From NCBI RefSeq assembly GCF_024228675.1, contig NZ_CP100461.1:1798001-1862000 (forward strand): 64,000 bases of DNA, given 5' to 3'. The position numbers and the translations under genes are program-made. This stretch comes from Salinigranum marinum. Lineage in GTDB: Archaea; Halobacteriota; Halobacteria; Halobacteriales; Haloferacaceae. Position 1 is the first letter of the stretch. Each line of letters starts with the position of its first letter. The notes under the pieces are model-generated. The model had not been told where the DNA came from. It saw nothing but the letters and a program-made list of their open reading frames with translations, and made no database searches. Positions 8,547 through 17,231 of the stretch are shown here, piece after piece.

Positions 8547-9248
8547 TTACAGCAGCGACCGGACGGCGTCGCGGTTGTCGGTCGAGACGGCGTCCGCGGG
8601 GTCGCCGTCGCCCGCCGCGACCAGGTAGGTCCGGCCGTCGCGGTCCCCGTACCGGTGGTGGAAGTCGTAGACGAAGCCATACACCGACGCGTCGGTCCGC
8701 GAGGCGACGAACTCGACCTGCTCGCCGACGTTGTGCTCGACGAGTCGGTCGACGACCGCGTCCGTCGGCCCGTCGAGATCGACCGGCGCGCGCTCGATAC
8801 ACGCGACGAGCGACCCGAGATCCTGGCGGACGCCCGGCGGGAGGTCCGCGATGTCGGTCTCGCCCTGGACGACGTCGTAGGCGGCCGTGATGGCCCCACA
8901 GCCGGTGTGCCCGACGATCGCGACGAGCCCCGTATCGGTGAACGTCACCGGATAGGCGACGCCGCCGTCGAGGACGCGCTCGCCGTCGACGGTGGTCGTC
9001 GCGCGGTTGCCGATGTTGGCGACGGTGAACAGCGTCCCCGGCTCCGAAACGTCCCACATCCCCTCCTGTGAGACGCGCGAGTCCGAACAGCAGACAGAGA
9101 CCGCGGGCGGATGCTGGGCGTCGCGGACGGCGTCGAAGGCCGCCGCATCGGCCCGGGCGACGTGGCGAGCGTTGCCGGCGAGCAGTTCGGCGAGCGTTTC
9201 GTCCGGGGTGTCGGTCTCGTCGAGCGTGTCGGTTTCGTCCAGTGACAT
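8547..9248 (-). CDS. Beta-class carbonic anhydrase
   Basis: 233 residues; interconverts CO2 and bicarbonate using zinc. Family motifs are visible: Cys54 with the Asp-Arg dyad in CSDSR (54-58), and His114 and Cys117 in VGHTGCGA. The N-terminus is very acidic and repetitive (DETDTLDETDTPDETL), typical of haloadaptation. The start at 9248 was chosen over in-frame starts further upstream, whose predicted extension is Arg/Pro-rich. The downstream neighbour is convergent KDPG aldolase. Confidence 0.93.
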   Translation of the reverse strand: MSLDETDTLDETDTPDETLAELLAGNARHVARADAAAFDAVRDAQHPPAVSVCCSDSRVSQEGMWDVSEPGTLFTVANIGNRATTTVDGERVLDGGVAYPVTFTDTGLVAIVGHTGCGAITAAYDVVQGETDIADLPPGVRQDLGSLVACIERAPVDLDGPTDAVVDRLVEHNVGEQVEFVASRTDASVYGFVYDFHHRYGDRDGRTYLVAAGDGDPADAVSTDNRDAVRSLL

Positions 9249-9515
9249 GGCTGCGCCAACGAGGGCCGGGTGCAAAGCACCTCGGAAACGTCCGACGGCA
9301 CCGCCGGTCGGTCCACCGCGCCCGACGCCACACAACACAACCGTTATATCCATCATTTCCGTACATTCTTTCGGAGGGACACGACGTGTCACACGCTCCC
9401 TCCCATTCCCCCACGGAGACGGACCGGTCGCCGACTGGTTCCAACCACGGAGAACTCCGGTGAGTGTCAACGAACGCCCGAGAAACCTCTCCGCGCTACG
9501 ACTCCGCGACTGAAC
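9249..9515. other. Intergenic region, no clear gene
   Basis: Contains an AT-rich patch with a TTATAT box (9344-9349). A GTG-initiated 25-residue frame (9386-9463, MSHAPSHSPTETDRSPTGSN...) follows about 37 nt later. This could be a leaderless mini-gene or the remnant of a truncated gene, but nothing further supports it. Confidence 0.4.
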
Positions 9516-9638
9516 TGCGCCGGCCGGGATTCGAACCGAGCCGAGACGTTCCTGCTCGCTCCGCTGTGCGGACTGCGACTCGTCGGGTTCAGCATCCCTA
9601 CGTGGCGCGTTCGCTCGTCACGTCCGTTCCTCGCAGAG
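9516..9638 (-). repeat. Tandem repeat unit 1: tRNA-Gly 3'-end copy plus about 100 nt
   Basis: The first 24 nt (9516-9539) are identical to the 24 nt that open unit 2 at 9639, and 22 of these match the tRNA-Gly 3' end (9763-9784: discriminator base, acceptor 3' strand, T-arm). The rest of the unit is a diverged relative of unit 2 and shares a GGGTTC element about 68 nt in. The copies lie downstream of the tRNA, as expected for att-site remnants of elements that integrate into tRNA 3' ends. Confidence 0.7.
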
Positions 9639-9762
9639 TGCGCCGGCCGGGATTCGAACCGAAACCGGACGGTCGCCCTCGCTTCGCTCGGGCGCTGCGA
9701 CCGGTAGGGTTCGAATCGCCATCGGTGCGCAGACACGTCTCTCACTGTCGTTCGAGACGGCA
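9639..9762 (-). repeat. Tandem repeat unit 2: tRNA-Gly 3'-end copy plus about 100 nt
   Basis: Opens with the same 24 nt as unit 1 and abuts the tRNA 3' end directly. An internal GGGTTCGAATC resembles another T-loop in the opposite orientation. The spacing from unit 1 to unit 2 is 123 nt, and from unit 2 to the tRNA 124 nt. Confidence 0.7.
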
Positions 9763-9833
9763 TGCGCCGGCCGGGATTCGAACCCGGGCCATGAGCTTGG
9801 AAGGCTCAGGTCCTACCACTAGACCACCGGCGC
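9763..9833 (-). tRNA. tRNA-Gly (anticodon TCC)
   Basis: 71-nt cloverleaf on the minus strand. The acceptor stem GCGCCGG pairs with CCGGCGC, with discriminator A at 9763. The D-arm region is GGTCTAGTGGTAGGACC; the anticodon stem TGAGC/GCTCA encloses loop CTTCCAA with anticodon TCC. The T-arm is CCGGGTTCGAATCCCGG. No intron is seen and CCA is not encoded. A TTATTCC box about 65 nt upstream on the minus strand may be its promoter. Confidence 0.97.
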
Positions 9834-10188
9834 GCTCGCTCACTTCGTTCGCTCGCGCGCCGAAGTGGAGCGTTCACCCTCCCGTACCCAACCCCGGAAT
9901 AAGGGTGTTACGTTACTCGTCGGTGCGGTGGTGCGCGGCCTCGCGGCTCCCGTGCCGCGAGGTCATCGCGCGAGGGATGAGCGACCGACCGAGCAGCGCG
10001 AGTGAGAGCGCGACTCGGCTGGGGAGGCCCGTGGTGCCCACACCCTGGCGACCGGTTTCCGGTTTCCGTACCCCACGTGTTCGCTCGGTAGAACGGTGCC
10101 ATCAGCGTCCTTCGAGTGAAGCGTCTCTGCATCAGAGCAACGAAAACCGGACGGCGAAATCACCGAGACCGACTTCGACCCGCCCGCT
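9834..10188. other. Intergenic region upstream of tRNA-Gly
   Basis: No gene is supported. Contains a low-complexity GCTCGCTCACTTCGTTCGCT stretch next to the tRNA, a minus-strand TATA-like CTTATTCC (about 9897-9904), and copy C of the dispersed CGGCTGGGGAGG repeat. Confidence 0.5.
10000..10040 (+). repeat. Dispersed intergenic repeat, copy C
   Basis: GCGAGTGAGAGCGCGACTCG then GCTGGGGAGGCCCGTGG. Same core and same upstream GCGAGTGA as copies B and D. Confidence 0.5.
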
Positions 10189-11205
10189 CTAATCGCCGCC
10201 GTGGGCGCGCGCCGTCTCGCGCAACTCGTCGGAGATGCTGGGGACGGCCTCGCCGTCGACCGGGCCCTCGCTCTCGATCTCGTCGAGCGACTTGGGGAAC
10301 TCCCGGAGGGCCATGTGGATGGCGATCCCGGCCTTCGCGCCCATCCCCATCGCCACCGGTATCTGGTTGTGTCCGGGGACGATGTCGCCTACGGCGTAGA
10401 CGCCGTCGACCGACGTGCGGCCGTGATCGTCCACGTCGACCGTGCCGTCGTCGTTCAGTTCGACGCCGAACTGCTCGGCGAGGCCGGTGTTGTAGTTCGA
10501 GCCGTACATCGCGAAACCGCCCCGGTACTCGCGGACCGATCCGTCCTCGAACTCGAAGCTCTCCAGCCAGCCGTCGTCGTCCTTCGTGAGCCCGACGACC
10601 TCCTCCTCGACGATGTCGACCGGGTGTGCACGAACCAGACGGTCGGTCTCGTCACTCCACGTTGGCTCGTCGCCCCGGAGGAGGACGTCCACCTCGTCGG
10701 TGAAGTTGAGCATGATCATCGCCACGTACGCCGCCGAGTCCGAGTGGCCCATCACGTACACCGACTCGTCGACGAACATGTACGCGTCGCAGTGCAGACA
10801 GTAGTGGAGCCCGCGACCGGTTCGGGGCAGGGGCGGCTCCGGGCGCTCGTCGTTGAACCCGGTCGCGAGCACGACCTGCTCGGCGACGTACTCGCCGTCG
10901 TTGCCGGCGAGACGGAACCGCCCGTCGTCCGTGTGGGAGACCTCGGTGACGAAGTCACGGACGAGGTCGGTACCGTACTCCTCCAGCTGGTCGCGGGCGG
11001 TCTGGAGGAACTCGTTTCCGGACACCGATTCGGGAACGCCGATCACGTTGTGCGTGTCGAGCATCATCGCGGCGCGACCCCCACCGCGATCGATCAGCGC
11101 GGTGTCGTGTCCCAGTCGCGTGGTGTACAGCGCCGACGTCAGCCCCGCGGGGCCGCCGCCGATCACTACGACCTCGAACTCCCTGAGGGTAGACGAATCA
11201 GCCAT
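10189..11205 (-). CDS. Thioredoxin-reductase-like NAD(P)/FAD-dependent oxidoreductase
   Basis: 338-residue two-dinucleotide-fold flavoprotein. The FAD-binding GGGPAG lies at residues 16-21, a CxxC pair (Cys136/Cys139 in HYCLHCDA) sits where the redox-active disulfide of thioredoxin reductases is found, and the C-terminal FAD motif is VDGVYAVGDIVPG. The CxxC is CLHC rather than the usual CATC, and the NAD(P)-binding segment (VYVMGHSDSAA) lacks a canonical GxGxxA, so the electron donor and partner may differ from classical TrxB. The start at 11205 (MADSSTL) begins just before the Rossmann strand. Confidence 0.9.
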   Translation of the reverse strand: MADSSTLREFEVVVIGGGPAGLTSALYTTRLGHDTALIDRGGGRAAMMLDTHNVIGVPESVSGNEFLQTARDQLEEYGTDLVRDFVTEVSHTDDGRFRLAGNDGEYVAEQVVLATGFNDERPEPPLPRTGRGLHYCLHCDAYMFVDESVYVMGHSDSAAYVAMIMLNFTDEVDVLLRGDEPTWSDETDRLVRAHPVDIVEEEVVGLTKDDDGWLESFEFEDGSVREYRGGFAMYGSNYNTGLAEQFGVELNDDGTVDVDDHGRTSVDGVYAVGDIVPGHNQIPVAMGMGAKAGIAIHMALREFPKSLDEIESEGPVDGEAVPSISDELRETARAHGGD

Positions 11206-11355
11206 CGTCTGGAGATAGGACTGCGTGGGCTTAAACGTCGGACGTTCGTGCGCCGATCCGGACCAGCCGACACACGTTGACAACCCTCACGGACTCGGCG
11301 TCCTCGTGCCGCCGCCCCGACGCCCCGACGATGGCGACTCGACACCGACCGTCGC

Positions 11356-12009
11356 TCAGTCCGTCGCTACCGCGGACCCCACCACAGCGTAGCAGTTCCC
11401 GCTGGAGACGAACGTCTCGGCGACCGAGAGGGCGCTCGCGTCGAGGTCGGCGCGGAACTCCGCCGGCGCGTAGATGTGGTAAAAACGGGGGACGCGCTCG
11501 CCGCCGGGGAGCGTCCAGTCGACGTGCGTGTCGAACCCCTCGTCCGCGTCGCCGTGCTCGTCCGCGAAGCGGTCGTGGACCGTCGCCCAGGCGCTCACGA
11601 GCGCCCGGCCGCCGGGGGCGAGCACGCGCGCGAGTTCGTCGAGGCTCCCGAGGCGACGCGACCGGGGACGGAGGTGGTGGAGCGTCGCGACGTACACGGC
11701 CAAGTCGAACCGGTCGGGACGGAGGGGCAGCGCCGCGGCGTCGCCCTGGACGAGTCCGACGTCGAACCCCCGCTCCGTGGCACGGCTCCGCGCCTCCCCG
11801 AGGAGGCCGCGGCTGAGGTCGAACCCCACGACTGTTTCGGCCCGGCCGGCGAGCAGTTCCGTGTGGCGACCGTTGCCACAGCCGAGGTCGAGCGCCCGTC
11901 GGCCGCCTCGTCCGTCGAGGAACGTCTCGACCTCGGGCCAGGCGTACTCCCGCGTGGCGGAAAAATGGGCGGCGATGCGGTCGTACGTCTCACCGGGGCC
12001 GTCGGCCAT
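11356..12009 (-). CDS. Class I SAM-dependent methyltransferase
   Basis: 217 residues. Motif I is ALDLGCGNGRHTELL (about 39-53), the acidic loop VGFDLSRGLL (about 62-71) and motif IV LAVYVATLHHL. The overall shape and the C-terminal SSGNCYAVVG resemble the Trm9/ALKBH8 wobble-uridine methyltransferase group, so tRNA modification is one possibility; a small-molecule substrate is equally possible. A single gene, 150 nt from the flavoprotein start. Confidence 0.88.
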   Translation of the reverse strand: MADGPGETYDRIAAHFSATREYAWPEVETFLDGRGGRRALDLGCGNGRHTELLAGRAETVVGFDLSRGLLGEARSRATERGFDVGLVQGDAAALPLRPDRFDLAVYVATLHHLRPRSRRLGSLDELARVLAPGGRALVSAWATVHDRFADEHGDADEGFDTHVDWTLPGGERVPRFYHIYAPAEFRADLDASALSVAETFVSSGNCYAVVGSAVATD

Positions 12010-12153
12010 ACCCGAGGGTCGGCGCGAGGGTACAAAAGGGGGCGGAACGCCGTGGACTCCAAGGCCGGTGCCGATGTCGGTGCCGGTGCCGGCGTCGGCC
12101 CGCGGGGCGGGGGGCAGCGTGAACCGGCCGCCGTGGCGAGGGCGGCCGTCGGC

Positions 12154-14283
12154 TCATAGGAACGTAAAGAGGGCGTAGGCGACAGCGAGGAGGACCAGCG
12201 CGTGTTTCAGGCCGTCGTAGACGCTGCCCTCGCCGAGCTGCCCCGCAACGAGTCCCGAGCACACCGCCTGGACGACCGAGATGTGGAAGAAGATGAGCCG
12301 GTAGCCCTCGGTCTGGACGTCGCGCAGTCCGGCGAAGATCCCGACCGAGATGGTGTCACTGTCGAGCACCGACGCGCTGGCCGCCTCCTCGATCGCGGGG
12401 ATGAACGAGACGGTGAGCGCGACGATGATCCCGAGGAAGACGAAAAACGAGAGGTAGATGACGAGCAGGTAGGTGATCATCTCCTGGCGGCGCTCGCGGC
12501 GGAGGCGGCGCGCGCTCTGCGTCTCGTTGGCCGCGATCCGGAGCACCGGCGAGATGTCGCCACTGACCCGCATCGCGTTGGTGATGAGCGTCATCGAGCG
12601 GTTCAGCGACGGCGCGGGCGTCCGGCTGGCCATCCGCCGCAACGCCGTCGACACGTCCGCCCCCCAGGAGATGTCCCGGGAGACGTTCTGCAGTTCGTCG
12701 CCGAGGTAGCCGAGGTCGGTCCCCGCGACCCGGTGGATGCTCTCGATCGCCGTCAGCCCGGCCTCGTTGACGCTCGCCATCCGGTCGAGGAAGTCCGGGG
12801 TCGCGTTCTCGAAGTCGCGGTACCGCCGCTTGCGCAGCTCGTACACCAGCGAGACCGGGACGAGCACGAAAACGGCGACCTCGATGAGCGGTTCGTCGAC
12901 CGCCGCGACGAGCGCGGTCAGATCCGGCGTCGACGCGGAGCCGAGCGTCGCCGCGGCGCCCGAGGGCGAGAGCGCGTCGAAGCCGACGCGCCAGAGGACC
13001 CAGAGCCCCGCCAGCGGGAGGGTGAAGTAGACCGTCGCCGTCGGTCGGTTGAGGAGCTGCTGGAACGGCTCCGACAGCCACCGGCGGACGGGTTCGAGCC
13101 GGTCGTACGCGTCGAGGCGGGTGAGCGCCGTTCGGGCCCGGGCAGAGGTCCCGCCGTCGGAGGCGATCGAGACGCCGGTCGACGCGAGCCGGCGGTCGGG
13201 AACGCGGTCGGTCGAGACGTCGAGGCTGCTCTTCCAGCCGGGGCCGCGGAGTCCCTGGGTGATGCTGTCGATGTAGACGACGAACGCGAGCGTCGCGAGC
13301 GGGATGCCCAGATACGTAATGAACTGGATGAGCGGGAGGGTGTCGCTGATGACGAGGCCGATGATGACGAGCACGGTGATGAAAAACAGCGGGCCGGCGA
13401 CGAGGACGGTGACGTAGATCTCGGCGAACGCGGCCAGGAGGTCGAGGTACTTCTCCTGTTGTGCTTCGACCTCCTCCTGGTAGCGTTCGTACTGCATGTG
13501 GAGGAACGACGAGAGGCTCCGACCGCTGGAGAGGACGCTGGAGAGGTTCTCGGCGAACTCCTCGAGCGCCTCGCTCGGCGAGCGGTCACCGGCGGCCTGG
13601 AGCGCGGAGACGACGTCGGTCCCGAACGTGTCCATCTCGCGGACGGCGACGGCCAACTCCGTCGCGGCCTCGCCGTACACGTGCTGGTTGTCGGCGAGCG
13701 TCTCCAGCACCATCGGGAACGGCATCCCCGAGCGCGACAGCGCGTAGACGAACGCGACCGTCCGCGGCAGCGACGCGTCGATCCGGTTCCGTCTCGTCTG
13801 TGCCACCTGGTCGAGGTAGAGCCACCGCGCCCAGTACGTGGCCCCGGCGAGGGCCGCCCCGACGGGGACGCCCGCGCCGGCGGCGAACAGGAGGAGCCGA
13901 CCGTACTCGATCGACGGACGCACGGAACCGCTGACGACGTCGAGCGCCGGCGGGAGGGACACACCGATGGCCGACGAGTTCACCGAGAGGACGACGAGCG
14001 CCCCGGCGACCACGTAGATCCCGACGGTCGAGCCGACGAGGCCGACGACCAGCGCGACGAACGCCGTGCGCGCGGCGTACTGGCGGTGGGTCCCGTCGAC
14101 GTGGGCGGCCTGCATCCGTTCGAGTTCCGCCGTGTGGCGGGGCGTGTCGCGGGAGACGTAGTCGCCGAAGAGCCACAGCGCGGCCGCCGACACCAACCGA
14201 TCGACGGTCGAGCTAACGGGCGCGAGGGCGACGAGGAGACCGAGGCCGACGGCCGCCACGAGCGGGAGATAGACGAGGACCAC
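12154..14283 (-). CDS. Type IV pilus membrane platform protein (PilC/TadC, T2SS F family)
   Basis: 709-residue polytopic membrane protein with two T2SSF-type repeats: a four-helix cytoplasmic region with LSRSGMPFPMVLE (about 185-330) and a second with VNEAGLTAIESIHRVAGTDL (about 520-620), each followed by paired hydrophobic segments. This is the inner-membrane platform around which archaeal type IV pili are assembled. It follows the ATPase gene by 6 nt on the same strand, so the two form a motor operon. No pilin or prepilin peptidase gene lies nearby, so pilins must be encoded elsewhere. Confidence 0.9.
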   Translation of the reverse strand: MVLVYLPLVAAVGLGLLVALAPVSSTVDRLVSAAALWLFGDYVSRDTPRHTAELERMQAAHVDGTHRQYAARTAFVALVVGLVGSTVGIYVVAGALVVLSVNSSAIGVSLPPALDVVSGSVRPSIEYGRLLLFAAGAGVPVGAALAGATYWARWLYLDQVAQTRRNRIDASLPRTVAFVYALSRSGMPFPMVLETLADNQHVYGEAATELAVAVREMDTFGTDVVSALQAAGDRSPSEALEEFAENLSSVLSSGRSLSSFLHMQYERYQEEVEAQQEKYLDLLAAFAEIYVTVLVAGPLFFITVLVIIGLVISDTLPLIQFITYLGIPLATLAFVVYIDSITQGLRGPGWKSSLDVSTDRVPDRRLASTGVSIASDGGTSARARTALTRLDAYDRLEPVRRWLSEPFQQLLNRPTATVYFTLPLAGLWVLWRVGFDALSPSGAAATLGSASTPDLTALVAAVDEPLIEVAVFVLVPVSLVYELRKRRYRDFENATPDFLDRMASVNEAGLTAIESIHRVAGTDLGYLGDELQNVSRDISWGADVSTALRRMASRTPAPSLNRSMTLITNAMRVSGDISPVLRIAANETQSARRLRRERRQEMITYLLVIYLSFFVFLGIIVALTVSFIPAIEEAASASVLDSDTISVGIFAGLRDVQTEGYRLIFFHISVVQAVCSGLVAGQLGEGSVYDGLKHALVLLAVAYALFTFL

Positions 14284-14289
14284 GCCGGT

Positions 14290-15912
14290 TCACCGGCCCT
14301 CGGCCTCGTCGATGCGGTCGATGATCTCGTCGGGGTGGGCGTAGTACTCGTTGACGAGTGCGGTGAACTTGCGGTAGTCGGTGACCCCGCGGTCGGAGAG
14401 AAAGCGGAGGAACCGCTCACGCTCTCTGAGTTCCTGGCGGGCCCGCGCCTGTGTCCATCCGCGGTCCTTGCGGATCTCGGTGAGGAGCGTGCTGTCGTGA
14501 CGCTCGAACCGGTCGGCCTCGGTGTTCCACGAGAAGGCGTTCGCGTAGTCGAGTTCGCCCGTCCGCTGGTCGATCTCGCCGATCTCGCCGATCGCCTTCG
14601 ACCGGCGGACGCGCTCGTCTTCGAGGCGGGTGAGCGTCTGGACGAGGAGAAGGTCGAGCGACTGGATCATCGGCCGCGGGACGTTGATCGGTTCGTTCTC
14701 CAGCCTGTTGATCACCGTCTCGACGCTGTCGGCGTGCATCGTCGAGAACGTCGTGTGGCCCGTGTTCATCGCCTGAAACAGCGTGACGGCCTCTTCTCCT
14801 CTCACTTCGCCGACGATGATGTACTCCGGTCTATGTCTGAGTGCCGACCGGAGGAGGTCGTACATGTCGATGTCGGTCCCCTCGTTGAGTCGCTGTCGCG
14901 TCACGGAGGAGAGCCAGTTGTCGTGGTACAGCGAGAGTTCGCGGGTGTCTTCGATCGACAGCACCTTCGCCCGCGGGGGGATGAACATCGAGACGGCGTT
15001 CATCGACGTGGTCTTGCCCGACGCGGTCCCGCCGGCGAAGATGAGCGACTTGTTGTGTTCGATGCAGAGCCAGAGGTACGCCATCTGCTCCACCGAGAAG
15101 GTCCCGTAGTCGATGAGGTCGATGGGCGTAAAGGGCTCGTCGGCGTACATTCGGAGGGTGAACGCGGAGCCGCGGGGCGTGACCTCTTCGCCCAACACGA
15201 GTTCAGCGCGCGACCCGTTCGGGAGCGTCGTCCCGATGACGGGGTCGCCGATGCTGATGTGACGGCCCGACCGCTGGGCCATGCGGACGACGTAGTGGTC
15301 GAGTTCCTCCCGGTCGAAGACGACGTTCGTCTCGATGTCGGAGTATGTGTCGTGGTAGACGAAGACGGGGAGGTCGTAGCCGTCACAGGAGATGTCCTCG
15401 ATGTGAGGGTCCCGCATGAGCGGGTCGACCCGACCGTACCCCCGAAAGTCGCGGAACAGGTAATAGACCATCGCGTGAAACGTCGCGACGTCGACGGCGA
15501 CGCCGTACTGGCCGATCAGGTCGGAGAGTTCGGCCCGGAGCGTCGACTCGCCGGTCGGATCGTCGTCGTCGCCGTACAACAGTGGGTTGCGGATGTCCCG
15601 GCGGACGCGGTCGAGCAGCGTCGCGGTGAACTCGTCGACGTCCGGTTCGACGACGTGATACTGGTGCTCGGACGCCTCGCGGTCGTAGGTGACGACCACG
15701 TACGCGTACGGCGCGTTGACCCAGTACCGGTCGACCTCGCGGTGACCCGGCGGGTGGTCGAACGAGGCGAGCGGCCCGTCGGTCGCCGGACGGAACGGCT
15801 GGGTCTCGTAGTCGGTTCCCCGGAGCAGTTCGACGAACTGCTCGATCCGGTCACGGAGCCCCGCCCGCGGGGCCGTCCGTGCGGCCTCCCCCTCGGTCGT
15901 CTGTCCGGACAT
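14290..15912 (-). CDS. Type II/IV secretion system ATPase (PilB-type pilus assembly)
   Basis: 540-residue hexameric ATPase that powers pilin polymerisation. An N-terminal domain (1-160) precedes the ATPase core: Walker A GGTASGKTT (about 294-302), an Asp box with VLSIEDTREL, a Walker B region IIVGEVRGEEA, and a His box with AMNTGHTTFSTMHADS. The start is the ATG at 15912; a TTG three codons upstream is less likely. Operon with the PilC-like gene downstream. In haloarchaea, PilB-PilC pairs drive surface adhesion pili. Confidence 0.92.
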   Translation of the reverse strand: MSGQTTEGEAARTAPRAGLRDRIEQFVELLRGTDYETQPFRPATDGPLASFDHPPGHREVDRYWVNAPYAYVVVTYDREASEHQYHVVEPDVDEFTATLLDRVRRDIRNPLLYGDDDDPTGESTLRAELSDLIGQYGVAVDVATFHAMVYYLFRDFRGYGRVDPLMRDPHIEDISCDGYDLPVFVYHDTYSDIETNVVFDREELDHYVVRMAQRSGRHISIGDPVIGTTLPNGSRAELVLGEEVTPRGSAFTLRMYADEPFTPIDLIDYGTFSVEQMAYLWLCIEHNKSLIFAGGTASGKTTSMNAVSMFIPPRAKVLSIEDTRELSLYHDNWLSSVTRQRLNEGTDIDMYDLLRSALRHRPEYIIVGEVRGEEAVTLFQAMNTGHTTFSTMHADSVETVINRLENEPINVPRPMIQSLDLLLVQTLTRLEDERVRRSKAIGEIGEIDQRTGELDYANAFSWNTEADRFERHDSTLLTEIRKDRGWTQARARQELRERERFLRFLSDRGVTDYRKFTALVNEYYAHPDEIIDRIDEAEGR

Positions 15913-16008
15913 TCGTACCAATCGTCAGAGCGTCCGCCGCGTCGGTACATAAGTCCGGCCCAGCGGGTATCAGAGGTGATACTCGATCGGCAGTCGATCC
16001 ATCGACGG

Positions 16009-16512
16009 TCAGTCCGTCCGATCGATCGTGAGGAGCACGCCCGCGAAGACGAGGAGGAACACGACGCCGATGGGAAGAGGGACGCCCGGGAAGCCGCGGG
16101 TGGTGAGGAGGTACGTCGCGGCGGCGAGGACGGCCCCCGAGAGGCCGAGGAGCGCACCGATCAGGCGGACGGGGTCGACGGGGAGCGCCTCGACCCGCGC
16201 TTCGGCGAGGTAGTACGCGATCGAGAGGAGGAACACGACGCCGAAGACGCCGGCACCGACCGCCCACGCCTGGTAGGCGACCGCGATGGAGTTGCCGGCC
16301 TGAAACGAGACGGCCGAAAGCGGATCGGAGACGGCGACGCCCTCGGCGAAGGGGACACCGTAGGTGTACCGCACCTGGACGAAGACGAACCGGACGAACA
16401 GGACGCTTCCGCCCGCCACCGAGGAGAGCATCACGTTCCAGGGGATGAACGCCGACAGCCACGCCGACAGGACGGCGAGTTCCCCGGCGTACTCCGAGCG
16501 GACCCAGACCAT
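16009..16512 (-). CDS. Conserved haloarchaeal membrane protein
   Basis: 167 residues with about five hydrophobic segments (AVLSAWLSAFIPWNVML near 14-30, then near 37-47, 75-100, 117-138 and 145-162) and a short DRTD tail. The start at 16512 (MVWVRSEYAG) was preferred over an upstream ATG at 16578, whose extension is Arg-rich. The gene lies about 100 nt upstream of the pilus motor operon on the same strand, but nothing ties it to pili. No enzymatic motif. Confidence 0.82.
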   Translation of the reverse strand: MVWVRSEYAGELAVLSAWLSAFIPWNVMLSSVAGGSVLFVRFVFVQVRYTYGVPFAEGVAVSDPLSAVSFQAGNSIAVAYQAWAVGAGVFGVVFLLSIAYYLAEARVEALPVDPVRLIGALLGLSGAVLAAATYLLTTRGFPGVPLPIGVVFLLVFAGVLLTIDRTD

Positions 16513-16598
16513 ACCTCGTAGCCACCTCCGGGGCGAAAAAAGCTGTCGGCGTCGGGCGTTACGTTCATACGGGGGCATACCCTAGCCCCATCCGTCGA

Positions 16599-17072
16599 AT
16601 GAGGCGCGACTACTTCACGTTGGACGTCCACGACGTCGACTGGGTCGACGCGGGGGAACAGCCCCACAAACCACTGGTGCGTATCGACTTCCATGGCCCG
16701 AAAGAACTGCTCACAGAGCGCCTCACGGGCGGTGATGGTGACCTCCTCTCGGCGTCGGAGACCGACGTGGCGTTCCGCCTCGTCGATCCGCTCGACACCG
16801 ACGCCGCCGCCGGCGTCGTCGGGGTCACGAACCGAGTGACCGGCGACTTCGTCCTCGAACTCAACGAGGCGGCCGATGACGTCTTCCGGTTCATCCGGGC
16901 GGCCCGCGAGTACGGCCGGACGGCCGACGCCGACGACGGTCGGTACCGGGTGGAGATCTCGCTCGACGGCGACGACCTCGTCGTCTACGAGAAACAGACG
17001 TTCCTCGTCTACGACGCCGAGGGGAACCTCCTCCGGTCGGAGAGTCTCATCCCCTCCGGCGTCGAACTGTAG
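16599..17072 (+). CDS. Haloarchaeal conserved protein (DUF5793-like)
   Basis: 157-residue soluble acidic protein beginning MRRDYFTLDV, with alternating beta-strand-like stretches (PLVRIDFHGP, DFVLELNEAADDVFRFIRAA, YRVEISLDGDDLVVYEKQTFLVYD). It resembles the DUF5793 family of haloarchaea, which has no known function. Divergent from the membrane protein gene with 86 nt between them. Confidence 0.82.
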   Translation: MRRDYFTLDVHDVDWVDAGEQPHKPLVRIDFHGPKELLTERLTGGDGDLLSASETDVAFRLVDPLDTDAAAGVVGVTNRVTGDFVLELNEAADDVFRFIRAAREYGRTADADDGRYRVEISLDGDDLVVYEKQTFLVYDAEGNLLRSESLIPSGVEL

Positions 17073-17202
17073 CCGTCGCTGTCCCCCGTCGCGGGCCGTC
17101 GTCGCCTCACGGTTCGGCTCGTCCACGGCGCCGTCGCCTCCAGGCCCGTCCCCGCCGACGGAGCGCCGTCTCCTCGCCTCAGCCGTTTCGAAACCGCGTC
17201 GA

Positions 17203-17210
17203 TTTAACAG
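17203..17210 (+). promoter_or_regulatory. TATA-like box before the UDG-like gene
   Basis: GATTTAAC in GC-rich DNA, about 27 nt before the GTG at 17232. It supports the GTG start over the internal ATG at 17271. Confidence 0.45.
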
Positions 17211-17231
17211 CCGTCGGTCCTACCCTGGGGC

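Noticed and set aside
9386-9463. 25-codon GTG frame after a TTATAT box
   Set aside because: Promoter spacing is acceptable, but the peptide has no hydrophobic or structured feature and the frame is too short to judge; mentioned only in the region entry.
9516-9762. Two additional tRNA genes
   Set aside because: Only the T-arm and acceptor 3' strand are present; no D-arm, anticodon arm or 5' acceptor strand can be folded.
9464-10192. Plus-strand frames across the tRNA region with CAGRDSNR and RRPGFEP motifs
   Set aside because: These are translations of the tRNA T-arm and its copies, a known source of false gene calls, not proteins.
12202-16521. A 1439-codon plus-strand open frame
   Set aside because: It is the antisense shadow of the PilC/PilB genes; composition is Arg/Asp/Val-rich and it has no recognisable domain. 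High GC makes such shadows common here.
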